A DNA stretch of 64,000 nucleotides from Atherinomorus stipes (taxonomy: Eukaryota; Chordata; Actinopteri; Atheriniformes; Atherinidae), in assembly GCA_023101725.1 (NCBI GenBank), contig JALJCO010013407.1, positions 124,001-188,000 on the forward strand, in the 5' to 3' direction. Made by a program: the position numbers and the translations under genes. This document shows positions 25,042 to 35,204 of this stretch, in pieces. The notes beneath the pieces were generated by a model. It ran no database searches and was not told where the DNA came from. It saw nothing but the letters and a program-made list of their open reading frames with translations. Position 1 is the stretch's first letter; each line of letters opens with the position of its first letter.

Positions 25042-25680
25042 TTAAAGGTTCGATATGGAAATGGGACAAAACAGCAACATCACGGTGTCTAGGTTGTAGT
25101 TTTCAACAGCAGAAAAACAACTCCAGCCGCTGGGATGCCAGACCCACTGCTGATACGACAAGGGACCAACAGCCTGCACCATGTCCAATAAGTAATGCAG
25201 AAGAGTTTATAACTGACAGCTAACATTAGCCACGTTAGCAAGTGAGCTAGCTTACCGATCCAGGAGAAAATGAGCCATTTCCACATTTTGATGGCATGGA
25301 AAATGTTTATGTGGGTCCCTCTAGTGTAGTCTTTAAATTTACTCCAGTTTTTGCTCTTCTCAGGTCACTCCTCTTCAGAGATGAATAACAATATCTCCAG
25401 GGCTCTAAAGCAGCTGCTTGACTTGACGACTCCACCATTTTCCCAGTGCCAGTCTATTTGCGCCGAACATATATTGGCACACAAAGATCGTGTCTGGTAA
25501 CCCACAATGGCGGCCTGTATTGGCTAGTAGGTGTAAATACAACACCATTGTCAAACCCATCAAAATCTGTTAAAGGAAATGCTGTTCTTTCATTCTGCAC
25601 CCCACCAAATGCCTGGTGGAAGTATTAATCTAAAAAAACAAACAAACTTTTAATTAATGTGCTCCATATCCAACCTTTAA
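25042..25680. mobile_element. TTAA-flanked MITE (element I)
   Basis: The left end is TTAAAGGTTCGATATGGAAA and the right end on the minus strand is TTAAAGGTTGGATATGGAGC. The terminal inverted repeat is 18 bp with one mismatch, and TTAA lies at both tips (25042-25045, 25677-25680). No transposase frame is present. Confidence 0.75.
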
Positions 25681-27904
25681 TATCAGCTATAAATACAGCT
25701 CAACACCTACTCTGACTATTATAGTAATCTGCAACTGCTTTTTGACTCCTGAAGCTTCATTTATTGGCTTTAATGTGGTATAAAAATTTATCTAATGCAT
25801 GTTTTCTATGAGCAATATTACCATTTTCCCCAAATTATCTTTAACATCTAGTTTACATTTTTTTACCTCTGTATAGCCTGCAGGAATTACAGCTTCATAT
25901 TTATTGAAATTAGATCACATTCAAGTAAAATTTCTGTATTTTGGATTATTCTTCAGCGGAGATATAAATCCTGCAGGACACTCTTCACTGCTGTGTTTCT
26001 GCTGGAAAAGCCGCCTGCTGCCATTAAAGCCTCAGCCTTCCGGCCTGCTGCTATCTCTCCATCTGACAGCAGTTTGCCTGCGCCTGAGGCTGCTGTTGGT
26101 ATCGCGGCCGTCAGGTTGTCGCAGCTCAGCCTCACGAATATGCCGGACAACCACCTCTGTGTTCTCCGAGAGAGGAAACACAGGTGCATGGTTGCTCTTA
26201 TTATCAGCAATACGGGCTTCCTCCTGCCTGACGCCGATAGCAACACAGGCAGGCGCTGCTGGCTGAAAACGCTCTTATCTTAAAAGTGTCAGCTGTCAGG
26301 AACTTAAGAGCTGCCTTGATTTCAGCTTGATAAAAGTATTTGCATTTAAGATTTTTTTACACAACAGTGAAATTTGAAGCCATAAAATCATAAGGTTTGT
26401 AAGTTATATCCATGGGGATAACTCGGGTGTCCAAACAAAGCTCGCCCCTGATCCTGAGCTCATTGTCTGAACTCTAGTCTGTTAAAACCTGGTTATTCTT
26501 GTTCAACAATGATCTCCCCAACGATGAGCCAATAAAACATCCATTAAATCTGGTTTTAACTTGCAGCACCTCCTGAAGAGACATATGTCAGAGTGGCTCT
26601 TTGTCATGGTAATAAAAAAGGCAATATAGTCACCCAGAACCCACCCACCCACCACCACCACCCCCACCAATCTGGTCAGCTCTGGACAGGCAGGAAGACA
26701 TTAGCAATCCAATGCAGCATGCTGGTGATTTGCCTTTCACTCTCACCTGCTCAGGCCTCCAGGAGACTCAGGCTGGATGTAAAAGCCATAAAAAAGTCAT
26801 TACTGCCGTTCACCGGATGCTGGGAGGAGGGGGGGGGGGGGACTCCAGACACCAGAAAGATCTTCCAAAGGGTCAAGTGAGACACTGACATTTACAGACG
26901 GCAGATACTCATACCAAACATTTTCAGCTGTAATTCAATTGTTCTCACTTAGTTTTCTTGTTATGAGACTTTAATGGCGCTAAGAAAAACGACAATGAAC
27001 ATTTTGAAAACCACCGGGAAAATCTTTTCATACACGTGTGTATTTATCTTATATAACTTAATTTATCATTAAAAAAAAGTATACAGAATAAATTATTAGA
27101 TGACTAAAACCCTCTCTGTTTTCATTTTAAATGATTGCATTTGACCAGACAGTTATTATTATTCTATTCAAATGTGTTTATCATGCGTTTTTTCAAGGAT
27201 GAGATCTTGTAAAATACACAAAAGAAAAGTATGCAAATATCACTCCAGGTATGAAATGCAGATAAATGCAGCGTCTTCATGGAAATTTAAAACACAAGTC
27301 AGCTCGTTTACATAACACCAGTATAAAAGAAGAAGTATATTTTTTCTACATTATTGGACTTTAAAAATCCATGTAAACATCAGTCCGACTGGAATTGCAT
27401 AAAATCTGATCCCCCAAAGCTGCACGAACACACCCAGATAATGCAGTTTGAGCTCAATTATGTCCCGCATGCATAACTTTAAACCATGTTATTCTGGATT
27501 TAAGTACGCCGCACATGCCCCAAAGCTCCATCTTTCATAATCTTTTTTGTAAAAACAGTAGGATAAGTGTATAAGCTCAAAGCTGCTGAAATACACATTT
27601 TCCTCTTTTTGTAATCAGACAGTGAAAAATATCAGAAAATTGGGCTAAAAGTTGCACATTAACTTAGTTGCTTACAGGTTTTCCAGATTGCTGCTCTGCC
27701 CATAAATAAACAAATGATGTCCTGACTTTCTGCCATGCAAAAACACTAGAAACAGCAGAATGCAATGAAAAATGTTTGCGTAAGGTTTGTTGCATCACAC
27801 ATACTTGAAGGAATACATTTATCACCCTCCTGTGCAAATATACCAGTTTAAGGATATTTCTCAGTTAAATATGCAATTTAACTTAATTTCAAATAACTTA
27901 TTCA
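25681..27904. other. Non-coding stretch
   Basis: It contains a CCCAC/CCACC-rich patch at 26641-26668 and a run of 12 G at 26829-26840. Overlapping frames of about 95-120 codons at 25904-26283 on both strands follow a GC-richer patch but show no domain. No element ends found. Confidence 0.35.
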
Positions 27905-28829
27905 CATAACTTTATTTGTCCCCATGGGGAAATTCAGAAGGGCAAAGAAGTAGCTTAAGAAACACATAAGACAATTTGCAGACATACAAATAAGTCACTC
28001 CCTATGCCACAGCAAACACATAAAAGTTATAAATTTAGAAAACATTAAAATGAAAACATTAAGAACAGAAGTAAAACAAAGTTTTAAGTAATATAAACTT
28101 AAAAGTGCAGGCAAATTGCAGTGCATCTAGTTCCTGTGCTCAGACTTTAGTGACCCAGACTTAAGCCTAATTTACAGTCGTCCGTAAAGTGCTCTATGTA
28201 GGTTATTGAGAGCCCTCTACGTCGACGGAGAGCCTGTCAGAGAGCCTCTCCGTTGTCTCTGGCTGCACAAAATATTTTTAAAGTGTCCTTCACTCTGTCA
28301 AGGGATGATGGAGTCGGCAAGGGCTGTGATTGGTCTACCACTTTAAAAACACTAGCAGCACCATTTTTAAACTGGCTAGCCTACGAAGACGCAGATATGA
28401 GTGCAACCAAAGAATGTTTGGCTGAAGAGTGAGGAAATACCAAAATCGCCCTATCGTCTTTATTTTGCATCAAAAGTATTTCTGTTATTCAGCTGCAGCA
28501 ACAACAATAGTCTCTCTCTCTCTCAGACGCCATTGCTTACTGTAATCAGAAGCAAAATAACCACCGAGGTTACTGACCATCGGCATCATATGAGTAGGTC
28601 AGGCTTGCGTAACGACCCCTACTGATCGGGCGGGAAATTGCACTGCGTATCCAGCACCATGAAGGAGAACTATGAAGGCTGGAGGGGTATCCGTGGTTAC
28701 GCAGTTGGATAACGCATCACGCAGTCGGAGAAGTATACTGTAGCCTTTAAGAAGCTGAACAGCCCTGGGGACAAAGGTTGTGTCCCGCACCCTGGACAAC
28801 AGAGTCTGCCTCCTCAGGGGAGCTTCTCA
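27905..28829 (-). mobile_element. 3' end of a LINE, split by a later MITE
   Basis: On the minus strand from 28826 the frame reads PLRRQTLL then SRVRDTTFVPRAVQLL. This is the basic C-terminal tail seen in several fish LINE reverse transcriptases (pattern R-R-F-VPRAI-LLN). Beyond the inserted MITE (28161-28749) the LINE continues to AATTTCCCCATGGGGACAAA TAAAG at 27912-27942, a hairpin plus AATAAA-like 3' end. Removing the MITE with one TTA copy rejoins the frame. The 5' part of the element is missing, as is normal for 5'-truncated LINE copies. Confidence 0.7.
28161..28749. mobile_element. PIF/Harbinger-like MITE inside the LINE
   Basis: TTA occurs at both edges (28161-28163, 28747-28749). The left tip is AGCCTAATTTACAGTCGTCCG with the right tip on the minus strand AGGCTACAGTATACTTCTCCG minus minor differences; about 13 of 21 positions agree. 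The 3 bp TTA target and the A-G-C-rich subterminal DNA fit PIF/Harbinger. It interrupts the LINE tail just after codons for QLLK. Confidence 0.55.
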
Positions 28830-30380
28830 AATTCAGAATAAGAATAAAGACTGTGGGAATATAACCCACAGCTTGATTTATATTTAGATGCAATAGCAGT
28901 CACTGGGATTTTGATTTTATAGCATCAAATATTAAGCTTTATTACACTCTAGAGTATCACAATGTTAAACCACAATGGAACAGCATTAATAACTGTTTAA
29001 CAAAATATATATTTATAGTTCCAATCCGGTTTTTAGAATCCAAGATGATATCCTCTAAATGCCCGACTGACCAGACAGTGAAAACCGGGTGACAATGAGG
29101 TCAGTAAACAGCTGGTATTTAACAGAAACATTTATCAATAGTACTGTAAAATGGATTTCGTTAATCTCCTGATCATAACTGTTTCAGGAAATGAAACTCA
29201 ATGGAATTTGTCACGGTCTCAGCCTCAACTATCCTTACACACCTAAGAGGTCAAACACAGACTTTGTTTCAGGAATTATGGTGAATTGAATTGTCATTCC
29301 AGATTTTTCTTCCTATTTTTTTTTTTTTTTTTTTATCATTAAACTAATACATCAGTCTAAGCTTAACTGCAGCCTTCCTATTGTAATCGATCAACAGCTT
29401 TCCATAATGGCTCATTTAATTAGCTTTGAATTCATAATAATAAAACTAGCTCACTAATGTCTGGAAAAGGAAATTCATAGTCAAACCAACACCAGTAATA
29501 AAATTACACTCAATTTGAATAATTCAAATCAGGGACAATATAATCTCCGGCAATTACTTATCTTCAAGGATGGAAGAATTAATGAAACTCTGCGTCTCTG
29601 ATGACTCAATCTCAGTGATGATTTAATATCTAGACTAAGCTCTTTATTGCTGGTTGGGGGTCGGTCCAATCAATGCCAGTTCCTGGTTTATTTAACACAG
29701 GATGATCTTTGTAAATATTAGCTAAGGTACCTACTAACCCTCTCACCAGTCTGACAGAAATTCCGCTCACACACTGTGATGGGTTTCCACAATGAGTCTA
29801 ATGAAGCCTGGCTTTGTACGGAGTCCGCTTTAAGCCTTTATCTTCGAAGATGCTTATTAAGATAGGAGTTCCTTATCACACTGGCACACAGAAAAATCTC
29901 CCTCTGCTGGCTGTTTACTCATGTGTGAGAGCTTGTGACTCTAATAGTGTTTATGTGTGTGTGCTTTACATAAATTATAAAGGTCTGTGTATGCTCCACA
30001 TAGCATCAGAATCTATTTTTCCAGGGTCTCCTGAACTTTTCATAGATGTGGCGAAAAATTAATGAGCTGGCAGGAGCAGAATTTAGAATACAAAGAGGGA
30101 AATAAAAAGAGAGAGCAAAAGTAAAGGGACACAGAGGCGTTAATAATTAATAAAGTGTAGACCGTGACCTCACATGACTTGTGTGCACAAGCACACACAA
30201 GCACGTGCACGCTATGGCTCAGGTTTTATGAATGAAAACAGGTGCAAAAAGATTATCGCCCACTAGAGGGCAGCAGCGTATCTATGGAAGGCGAGGCCCA
30301 GGAAAGGAAGGAGTGGAAGAGGTTAAAGGTCAAAAGAGCTTCATAGACATGCATGGGCACACATCAGAGGCACATAAACA
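28830..30380. other. Non-coding stretch, homeodomain-like word cluster
   Basis: It contains a T-run at 29318-29334. The segment 29400-29660 is dense in TAAT/ATTA cores (for example ATTTAATTAGCTTTGAATTC) and could be an intronic enhancer or CNE. Conservation cannot be tested here. No coding frame. Confidence 0.35.
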
Positions 30381-30416
30381 CAGACAGACACACACACACA
30401 CACACACAGACAGACA
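30381..30416. repeat. (CA)n / CAGA microsatellite
   Basis: About nine perfect CA units flanked by CAGA units on both sides. Confidence 0.85.
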
Positions 30417-30483
30417 CATGCTGGCAAACAGCTTCAAATATCTTTCACACATTTACAGACTATCACCCTCACATCAGATTTAG

Positions 30484-30504
30484 ACACACACACACACACA
30501 CACA
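30484..30504. repeat. (CA)n microsatellite
   Basis: About ten CA units directly before the telomere-like repeat. Confidence 0.85.
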
Positions 30505-30774
30505 TTTGTTTTTCTATCCCTGTGGGATATATCCATTGACATAATGCATTCCCTAGCCCCTTACCCTAAACCTAACGCCCATAACTGATTGCCTAAACCT
30601 AACCCTTGTCCTAACCCTAACCAAAACCTAATTGTAACTTAATCTCTAAAACCTAATCTTGACTCTCAAAACAGGGTTTGTACCTGTGGGGACCGGGAAA
30701 ATGTCCCCACGAGGGCAAGACATCCCCACGATGATGGTAAAAACCTGGAACGTGGTCCCCATAATGTTGCAAAA
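30505..30774. repeat. Teleost interspersed repeat with telomere-like CCTAAC words
   Basis: It starts near CTATCCCTGTGGGATATATC, passes ATAATGCATTCCCTAGCCCC, then holds degenerate CCTAACCCTAACC units at about 30560-30655. It ends with several GGGGAC/GTCCCC words around 30685-30765. I recall this arrangement as a repeat dispersed in many fish genomes, often beside CA arrays. It is interstitial and degenerate, not a telomere. Confidence 0.6.
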
Positions 30775-30775
30775 C

Positions 30776-30806
<31 letters not shown>

Positions 30807-30809
30807 ACA
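30775..30809. repeat. C-run followed by (CA)n
   Basis: 18 consecutive C (30775-30792), then ACACAC to 30809. Confidence 0.85.
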
Positions 30810-31781
30810 GTAAATGCATCCTGGCTGTGTCCCTCTGCCTCCTGCTGTATTATGGATTAACTCTTTGTTACAGGTGTACGCAACATGTTTGTGTGTTTCC
30901 AGCCAACTGGGCCATCCAGCTGGACGGGTGAGCCACAGCTACTCTCATTAATCCCTCAGATAAATACTGACCTGCCTGTCAGTACTTAACAGTGTTATGT
31001 TCAGTTTATCATGTGTTTGCCGTTTGGGTTAAACGCACCTTATCGTACGTCTGCTTCTGTCGGTGGCTTCTTGCGTTCCAAAAAGACCAAACAAAATTCC
31101 CAGCAGCTTACTGTAAATGTAGAATATGCTGCATTTCTGTATAAGTATCTTCAAGATGTGCTGTTTGTTTTGTTTGGTCATGGATAATCCCACAGCCTGA
31201 TCCGGATCTTCGGAGACAATCATGGCTAAAGCAGGGTAAAGTAAAGATAAAGGTTGGCAGGGGTAGAGGCCGTATAAAAAAGTTTTCGTCGTTGAGATAC
31301 AGTCAAACCTTAACCCACTCTTTCTGCATCATTGTTCTATTTGCGGCTTCTGTGGGGGCTGAAATCTGCCTCTCTTCCTCTCAAAAGACCAATATTCCCG
31401 GTTAAATAATGACTGACTGCAATCAATGTATGTGTATGCAGTGATTTGAATTTACTCATGTTTATTTTTTACTGTTGTAACTCCCCACTTCTCAGTCCCC
31501 ACTGATTCACATCATTCAGTGCAGTCAAAGCATAAGCCAGTAAAGGCACTACATAAGGCATAACCAGCTGGAGGCACAATGAAAAAAAAAAGAGAATATT
31601 TTGTCATTTCTCCTGATCTCCTCTGACATTCAGTGTGGCCCATTTTTGTTGAAAACATTGCTCTGACTGCAGTAATCAGCTGATGCTGGAGTGAGACTAC
31701 AGAAACACTGCAGGAAGCTGCTGCAGGTAGCACACACTTTTTTTTCTCTAAACCTGGAATAATTTGCTCACTGAATAATAG
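30810..31781. other. Non-coding stretch, nothing recognised
   Basis: No element ends or supportable frames. Short frames on either strand have no domains. Confidence 0.35.
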
Positions 31782-31870
31782 GGATGTATATCGTTATGAT
31801 TTTATCGATACCGATACCAATATCGATACTCCTTATCGATACCGGTATTTATCGATTCTCTTATTGATAC
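31782..31870. mobile_element. Single hAT-like end, truncated
   Basis: AGGGATGTATATCGTTATGA is followed by repeated ATCGATACCGATACC words, the usual left end of CGATA-type hAT MITEs. No matching right end was found. The element gives way to an A-run and a purine tract. Confidence 0.5.
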
Positions 31871-31876
31871 TATAAC

Positions 31877-32064
31877 ATAATTTAAAAAAAAAAAAAAAAA
31901 TAAAGAAGATAAAAAAAGAGGGGGGGGAGAAAATTTTTAGAAGATGAGGAGGGAGAAGAGAAAAAAAGGGGGGGGGAGGGGGGGGGGAGGAGAGGGGAAG
32001 TGGGTTGGTTAATCCATCGGGGATATTTGTGGGGAAATAAAAAAGATAGGAGAGGAAAAAAAAA
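31877..32064. repeat. Long polypurine tract
   Basis: About 190 bases of almost pure A and G on the plus strand: a 17-base A-run, then G8, A-rich, G9 and G10 blocks. It contains several runs of eight or more G, so G-quadruplex or triplex formation is possible. The minus-strand translation is phenylalanine/proline-rich and not a gene. Confidence 0.8.
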
Positions 32065-32730
32065 TCAACGTATAGAGGAACGGATGTAAGATGGCAACCC
32101 CACTGAATAATCAAACCAATGTTTGCTGCAAACATAAGAATCACATTGAGATGATATAGAACATGGATAGCATGGCATGTGTGCATTAGTTAGAAGGTCA
32201 AAAAAAAAAAAAGAAGATCTAATGAGAAATCTAATCATCTACAAGCTGAAATTCAGATGACATTGAAAGAGTCATGAGCAGCAAATCCTGATACCGTGAT
32301 TTCAATATACAGTCATGTGAAAAATGTTAATCCACATGCACTTGGAAGGCTTATGTATCATTGCTTTTGTATAGTGATTAAGAAAAACAGATTGCAGATC
32401 TTAATAGGTAAAATCTGACATCAGATAATGCACGAAATAATATACTGTATTATATTAAAACATGAAGCCAAAATGCAGGAGCAGTGAGACTTAAACCTGA
32501 ATAAAATGCTGTTACTGGACCTTAAGAGGATCGGGCATAAACAAATGTCTGCAAATCTCAATGACCTGAAGCAACATTGTAAAGAAGATTGAGCCAAAGC
32601 TCCTACACAACAATCTGAGATGATGACATATAGAAAACAACTGATGCAAGTTACTGCTGCCATAAGCATTCCCACAAGTTGCTGCGTCGTTGGATGTTCT
32701 TAGTTCTGGATTAGTTATCACAAACTGGAG
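32065..32730. other. Non-coding stretch, nothing recognised
   Basis: AT-rich, with short overlapping minus-strand frames at 32421-32721 that lack domains. Confidence 0.35.
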
Positions 32731-33707
32731 GGTACGTCAAGTGTTGTAGTAAAGACCACACCATCAAGACCAAGACATTACAGAGACCAGGAACCGAGAT
32801 AAGATCAAGACATTATCATGACCAGAGACCGAAACCAAGACATTGTACTAAACTGGGTAATGTCTTGGTCTCAATAATGTCTAAGTAATGTCTTGGTACT
32901 TGGTCTCAGTTATGTCTTGGGCCCAATTCCAATTCCTATTTTCATCCCTGACCCTAGCCCTTCCCCTTGGCCCTTGCACTTGAAAAATCATTTCAAGTGC
33001 TAGGGATTGAATTATTCCTCTAAGAAATGGGACATCCCTTTGAAACCCTCATGCGTCACCAATAGTCATCCGTGGTGCAATAAACTGACATCATGGCTGT
33101 TCCCAGAAGAGTTCGCAATGTCGTCTGCAGCATTGAAATGTCAATAAAGATCAGTTTTTCAAAAAGCCGTCTGCAGCAGCAGTAATCTCCCTTTTTCCTG
33201 GGCAATTTGATTATTTTTTCAGCTTTGGGCCGAAAAACGTAAAAGAAAAAGACGCCCTCTGCTTGAGCATAACATTAACTTACAGGCATGAGCAGATGCT
33301 CATAACGCAACAAAACTAGCGACATTTTTCACATTTGTAATAAACGGTCTGTAATACATTAAAGCAGCCTTAAAACAGTGATTTTCATGTTTTATTGACA
33401 AAAAATACTCACATTTGTGCGTTTCTTTGGCTGCTGCTGCTGATTTATTTTTGCTCGTATTTCACATGGAACTGTGGTAATTACAAATACCACTCTTTTT
33501 CCATTGTGCCCTTGGAAAATCTCTGTTTCGAGGGCCAGTTAGCCCTACCACCCCCCACCCCCAGTCTTAACCAGAATCGGTACATCGCTACACTGGCACA
33601 TGAACGTGCAAAACAAAGGGTTCAGGCCAATGGCTAGGGCTAAGGGGGGAATTGGAATTCACTTTTGGTCTTGGTAGTGTGGTCTTCACTATAACACTTG
33701 TTACGTC
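32731..33707. mobile_element. hAT-like element (AAGTGTTGTAG ends), invaded
   Basis: The left terminal repeat is AAGTGTTGTAGTAAAGACCA and the right one on the minus strand is AAGTGTTATAGTGAAGACCA. About 35 of 40 positions match as the repeat continues. The flanking octamers GGTACGTC (32731-32738) and GTTACGTC (33700-33707) agree at 7 of 8, which fits an 8 bp hAT target duplication. The left arm carries many CAAGACATT / AATGTCTTGG words facing each other. A second element occupies 32921-33662. Confidence 0.65.
32921..33662. mobile_element. Inner MITE with AATTCCAATTCC ends
   Basis: It starts GCCCAATTCCAATTCCTATT. The right end read on the minus strand is GTGAATTCCAATTCCCCCTT. The repeats share AATTCCAATTCC and then CTAGCCC-type words. 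It splits the surrounding hAT-like element. The outermost bases and target duplication are unclear. It resembles a recalled Harbinger/ISL2EU-like fish MITE. Confidence 0.5.
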
Positions 33708-34983
33708 GCTCGAACTGTTGTGGGTGAATGATAGAAGAAAAGCTTTTGCTATGTTGATTATATGTGAATTACAAGGCAGTCTACACGTCTCCAGAGGGCC
33801 ATGACTCATACTCTTAGGTTGCCCTCAAAGGGGACTGGGTTCACATTCAGTACCAACGCAGTCTGTGCAGAAGCTCCACTGAGGCTACCTGAATGTGGAG
33901 GTGTTCAGAGTCTTCAACAGCAATTCCGCTTCACAGCCCTTTCTCTGCTTTGACGAGCCCCTGGGGTGAATCCCAGCAGACACAGTGCAGAAATAAGGAC
34001 AATAAAGCCAAGCTGCAAACCCTCCCCATGTGCAACACACACACACACACACAGTCAGATGTGGTGGATTCAAGCATATGACTGCAATATTCAGGTCACT
34101 GCTATTGGTCGGGAAGGTCAAGGGTTAACTCGGCTGCGGGTGAAGACGGCTGCTTCATCAGCACCACAGGGAAGGAAAGAAAGGAGGACAGAAAAGAGCG
34201 GGAGAAAGTCATGAAAAGTAGGTCAGTGAGAAAACATGATTAGCCACAAAACAAATGACACCAGCAGCAAAAGTCATGCCTTGTCCAAGGGCACTGGCCT
34301 CCTGCATCTTTTCCCCCCACTGGATCTAGATGGGTCTCCAAACTACAGCGTGCAGGACGCCTCGGTGGCTCTGAGACTCATGCTTACTAGACAGGCTGGC
34401 AAGCGTGCTCGTGCTGGCTCGCCAATGCAGACAAACACAGGGACAGCTCCCTTCCTCTCGCTGCCTTACATGGTGTTAGAGCAATCCCTTTTGCCGTTGC
34501 AGCCCTTTGCATGGGGTTGCTAAGTGCAGCCAATATTTTACAAACACAGCAAAACATCCACCCTGACATCCTGCTGCGCTGTCATCCTGGACAGCAGAGA
34601 AGCAGCCTGCCTCGTCTCCTTCCAGGAACTCGCTGATTTTGGCTCCTCGTTTCTGTTGGGCCAAACTGAGCCAAAGTATGATGAGGCTGCACTCCTGTTT
34701 GTTGATTTGTTAAAAGCTCAATAAACTATCTGAGGAATTCTTCATTCTCTTAAAGGAACATTTTCTATCTTTATAATTTCACTCTTGTTGGATTATTTTG
34801 GGATACTTACTGTATATAGAGGAAACAAACTAAGCATAAGGAACATTGTGGTTCAAATGCACAAATTTCAAATTTCCCAGATTGTTTGAGTCTTTCATAT
34901 ATACAGTATATTTATATATATAAAATAAGATATAAAAAAGTGTTGAGCTTTTTGTGGGCGTGTAAGTGACTGTTTGCATCCTG
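33708..34983. other. Probable first intron of nav2, exon-proximal part
   Basis: It lies directly downstream of the nav2 splice donor on the minus strand. It holds a (CA)11 at about 34029-34052 and a short TATATA patch at 34897-34922. Overlapping frames at 33885-34724 have no domains and look like chance in a GC-richer patch. Confidence 0.45.
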
Positions 34984-34985
34984 AC
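34984..34985 (-). promoter_or_regulatory. nav2: Splice donor of nav2 exon 1
   Basis: On the minus strand the exon ends ACTCAG and the intron begins GTCAGGATG. CAG before GT is good; C at intron position +3 is not the favoured base. It leaves the exon in phase 0 after a glutamine codon. The human protein, as I recall it, also has TQ just before the calponin-homology segment. Confidence 0.6.
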
Positions 34986-35204
34986 CTGAGTGTTTCCGCC
35001 TGCCTCTGATGCTGGTGTGTTGCCTCTCGGGGGTCTTGAAGGCACCTGCTGGCCCAGCGAGGGGATGTGGGTCTTGAGATGTGCCGGAGACAGAGCTAGA
35101 GCTGATGGCCTGCTGGGGTTCTGGGGGATGGGCAGGGCACTGTGCACTGGTTTGGGTTTTGGGAGTCCTGACTTCATCTTTGAGGCCACCAGGATGGCTG
35201 GCAT
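34986..35204 (-). CDS. nav2: First coding exon of neuron navigator 2
   Basis: NAV2 is a large microtubule- and actin-linked protein with an N-terminal calponin-homology (CH) domain and a C-terminal AAA ATPase-like domain, needed for neurite outgrowth. This 73-codon exon begins MPAILVASKMKSGLPKP, which matches the recalled start of vertebrate NAV2. It goes on KPVHSALPIPQNPS and a proline/serine-rich linker ending GGNTQ. The start is supported by an A at -3 and an in-frame TAA six codons upstream (35220-35222). The exon ends in phase 0 at a donor. The CH exon was not seen in the window, in keeping with the very long first intron of NAV2. It could be either of two teleost paralogues. Confidence 0.85.

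Noticed and set aside
25904..26283. Overlapping frames of 95-120 codons on both strands as a gene
   Set aside because: Both strands stay open through the same GC-richer patch and neither translation has a recognisable motif.
30560..30655. Telomere or subtelomere
   Set aside because: The CCTAAC units are few and degenerate and lie inside an interspersed repeat between microsatellites.
31833..32186. 117-codon minus frame rich in Phe and Pro
   Set aside because: It lies on the polypurine tract; composition alone explains it.
34830..34985. Extension of the nav2 frame beyond the donor
   Set aside because: After GGNTQ the translation becomes low-complexity (LFYILFYIYKYTVY) from TA-rich DNA, as expected for read-through into an intron.
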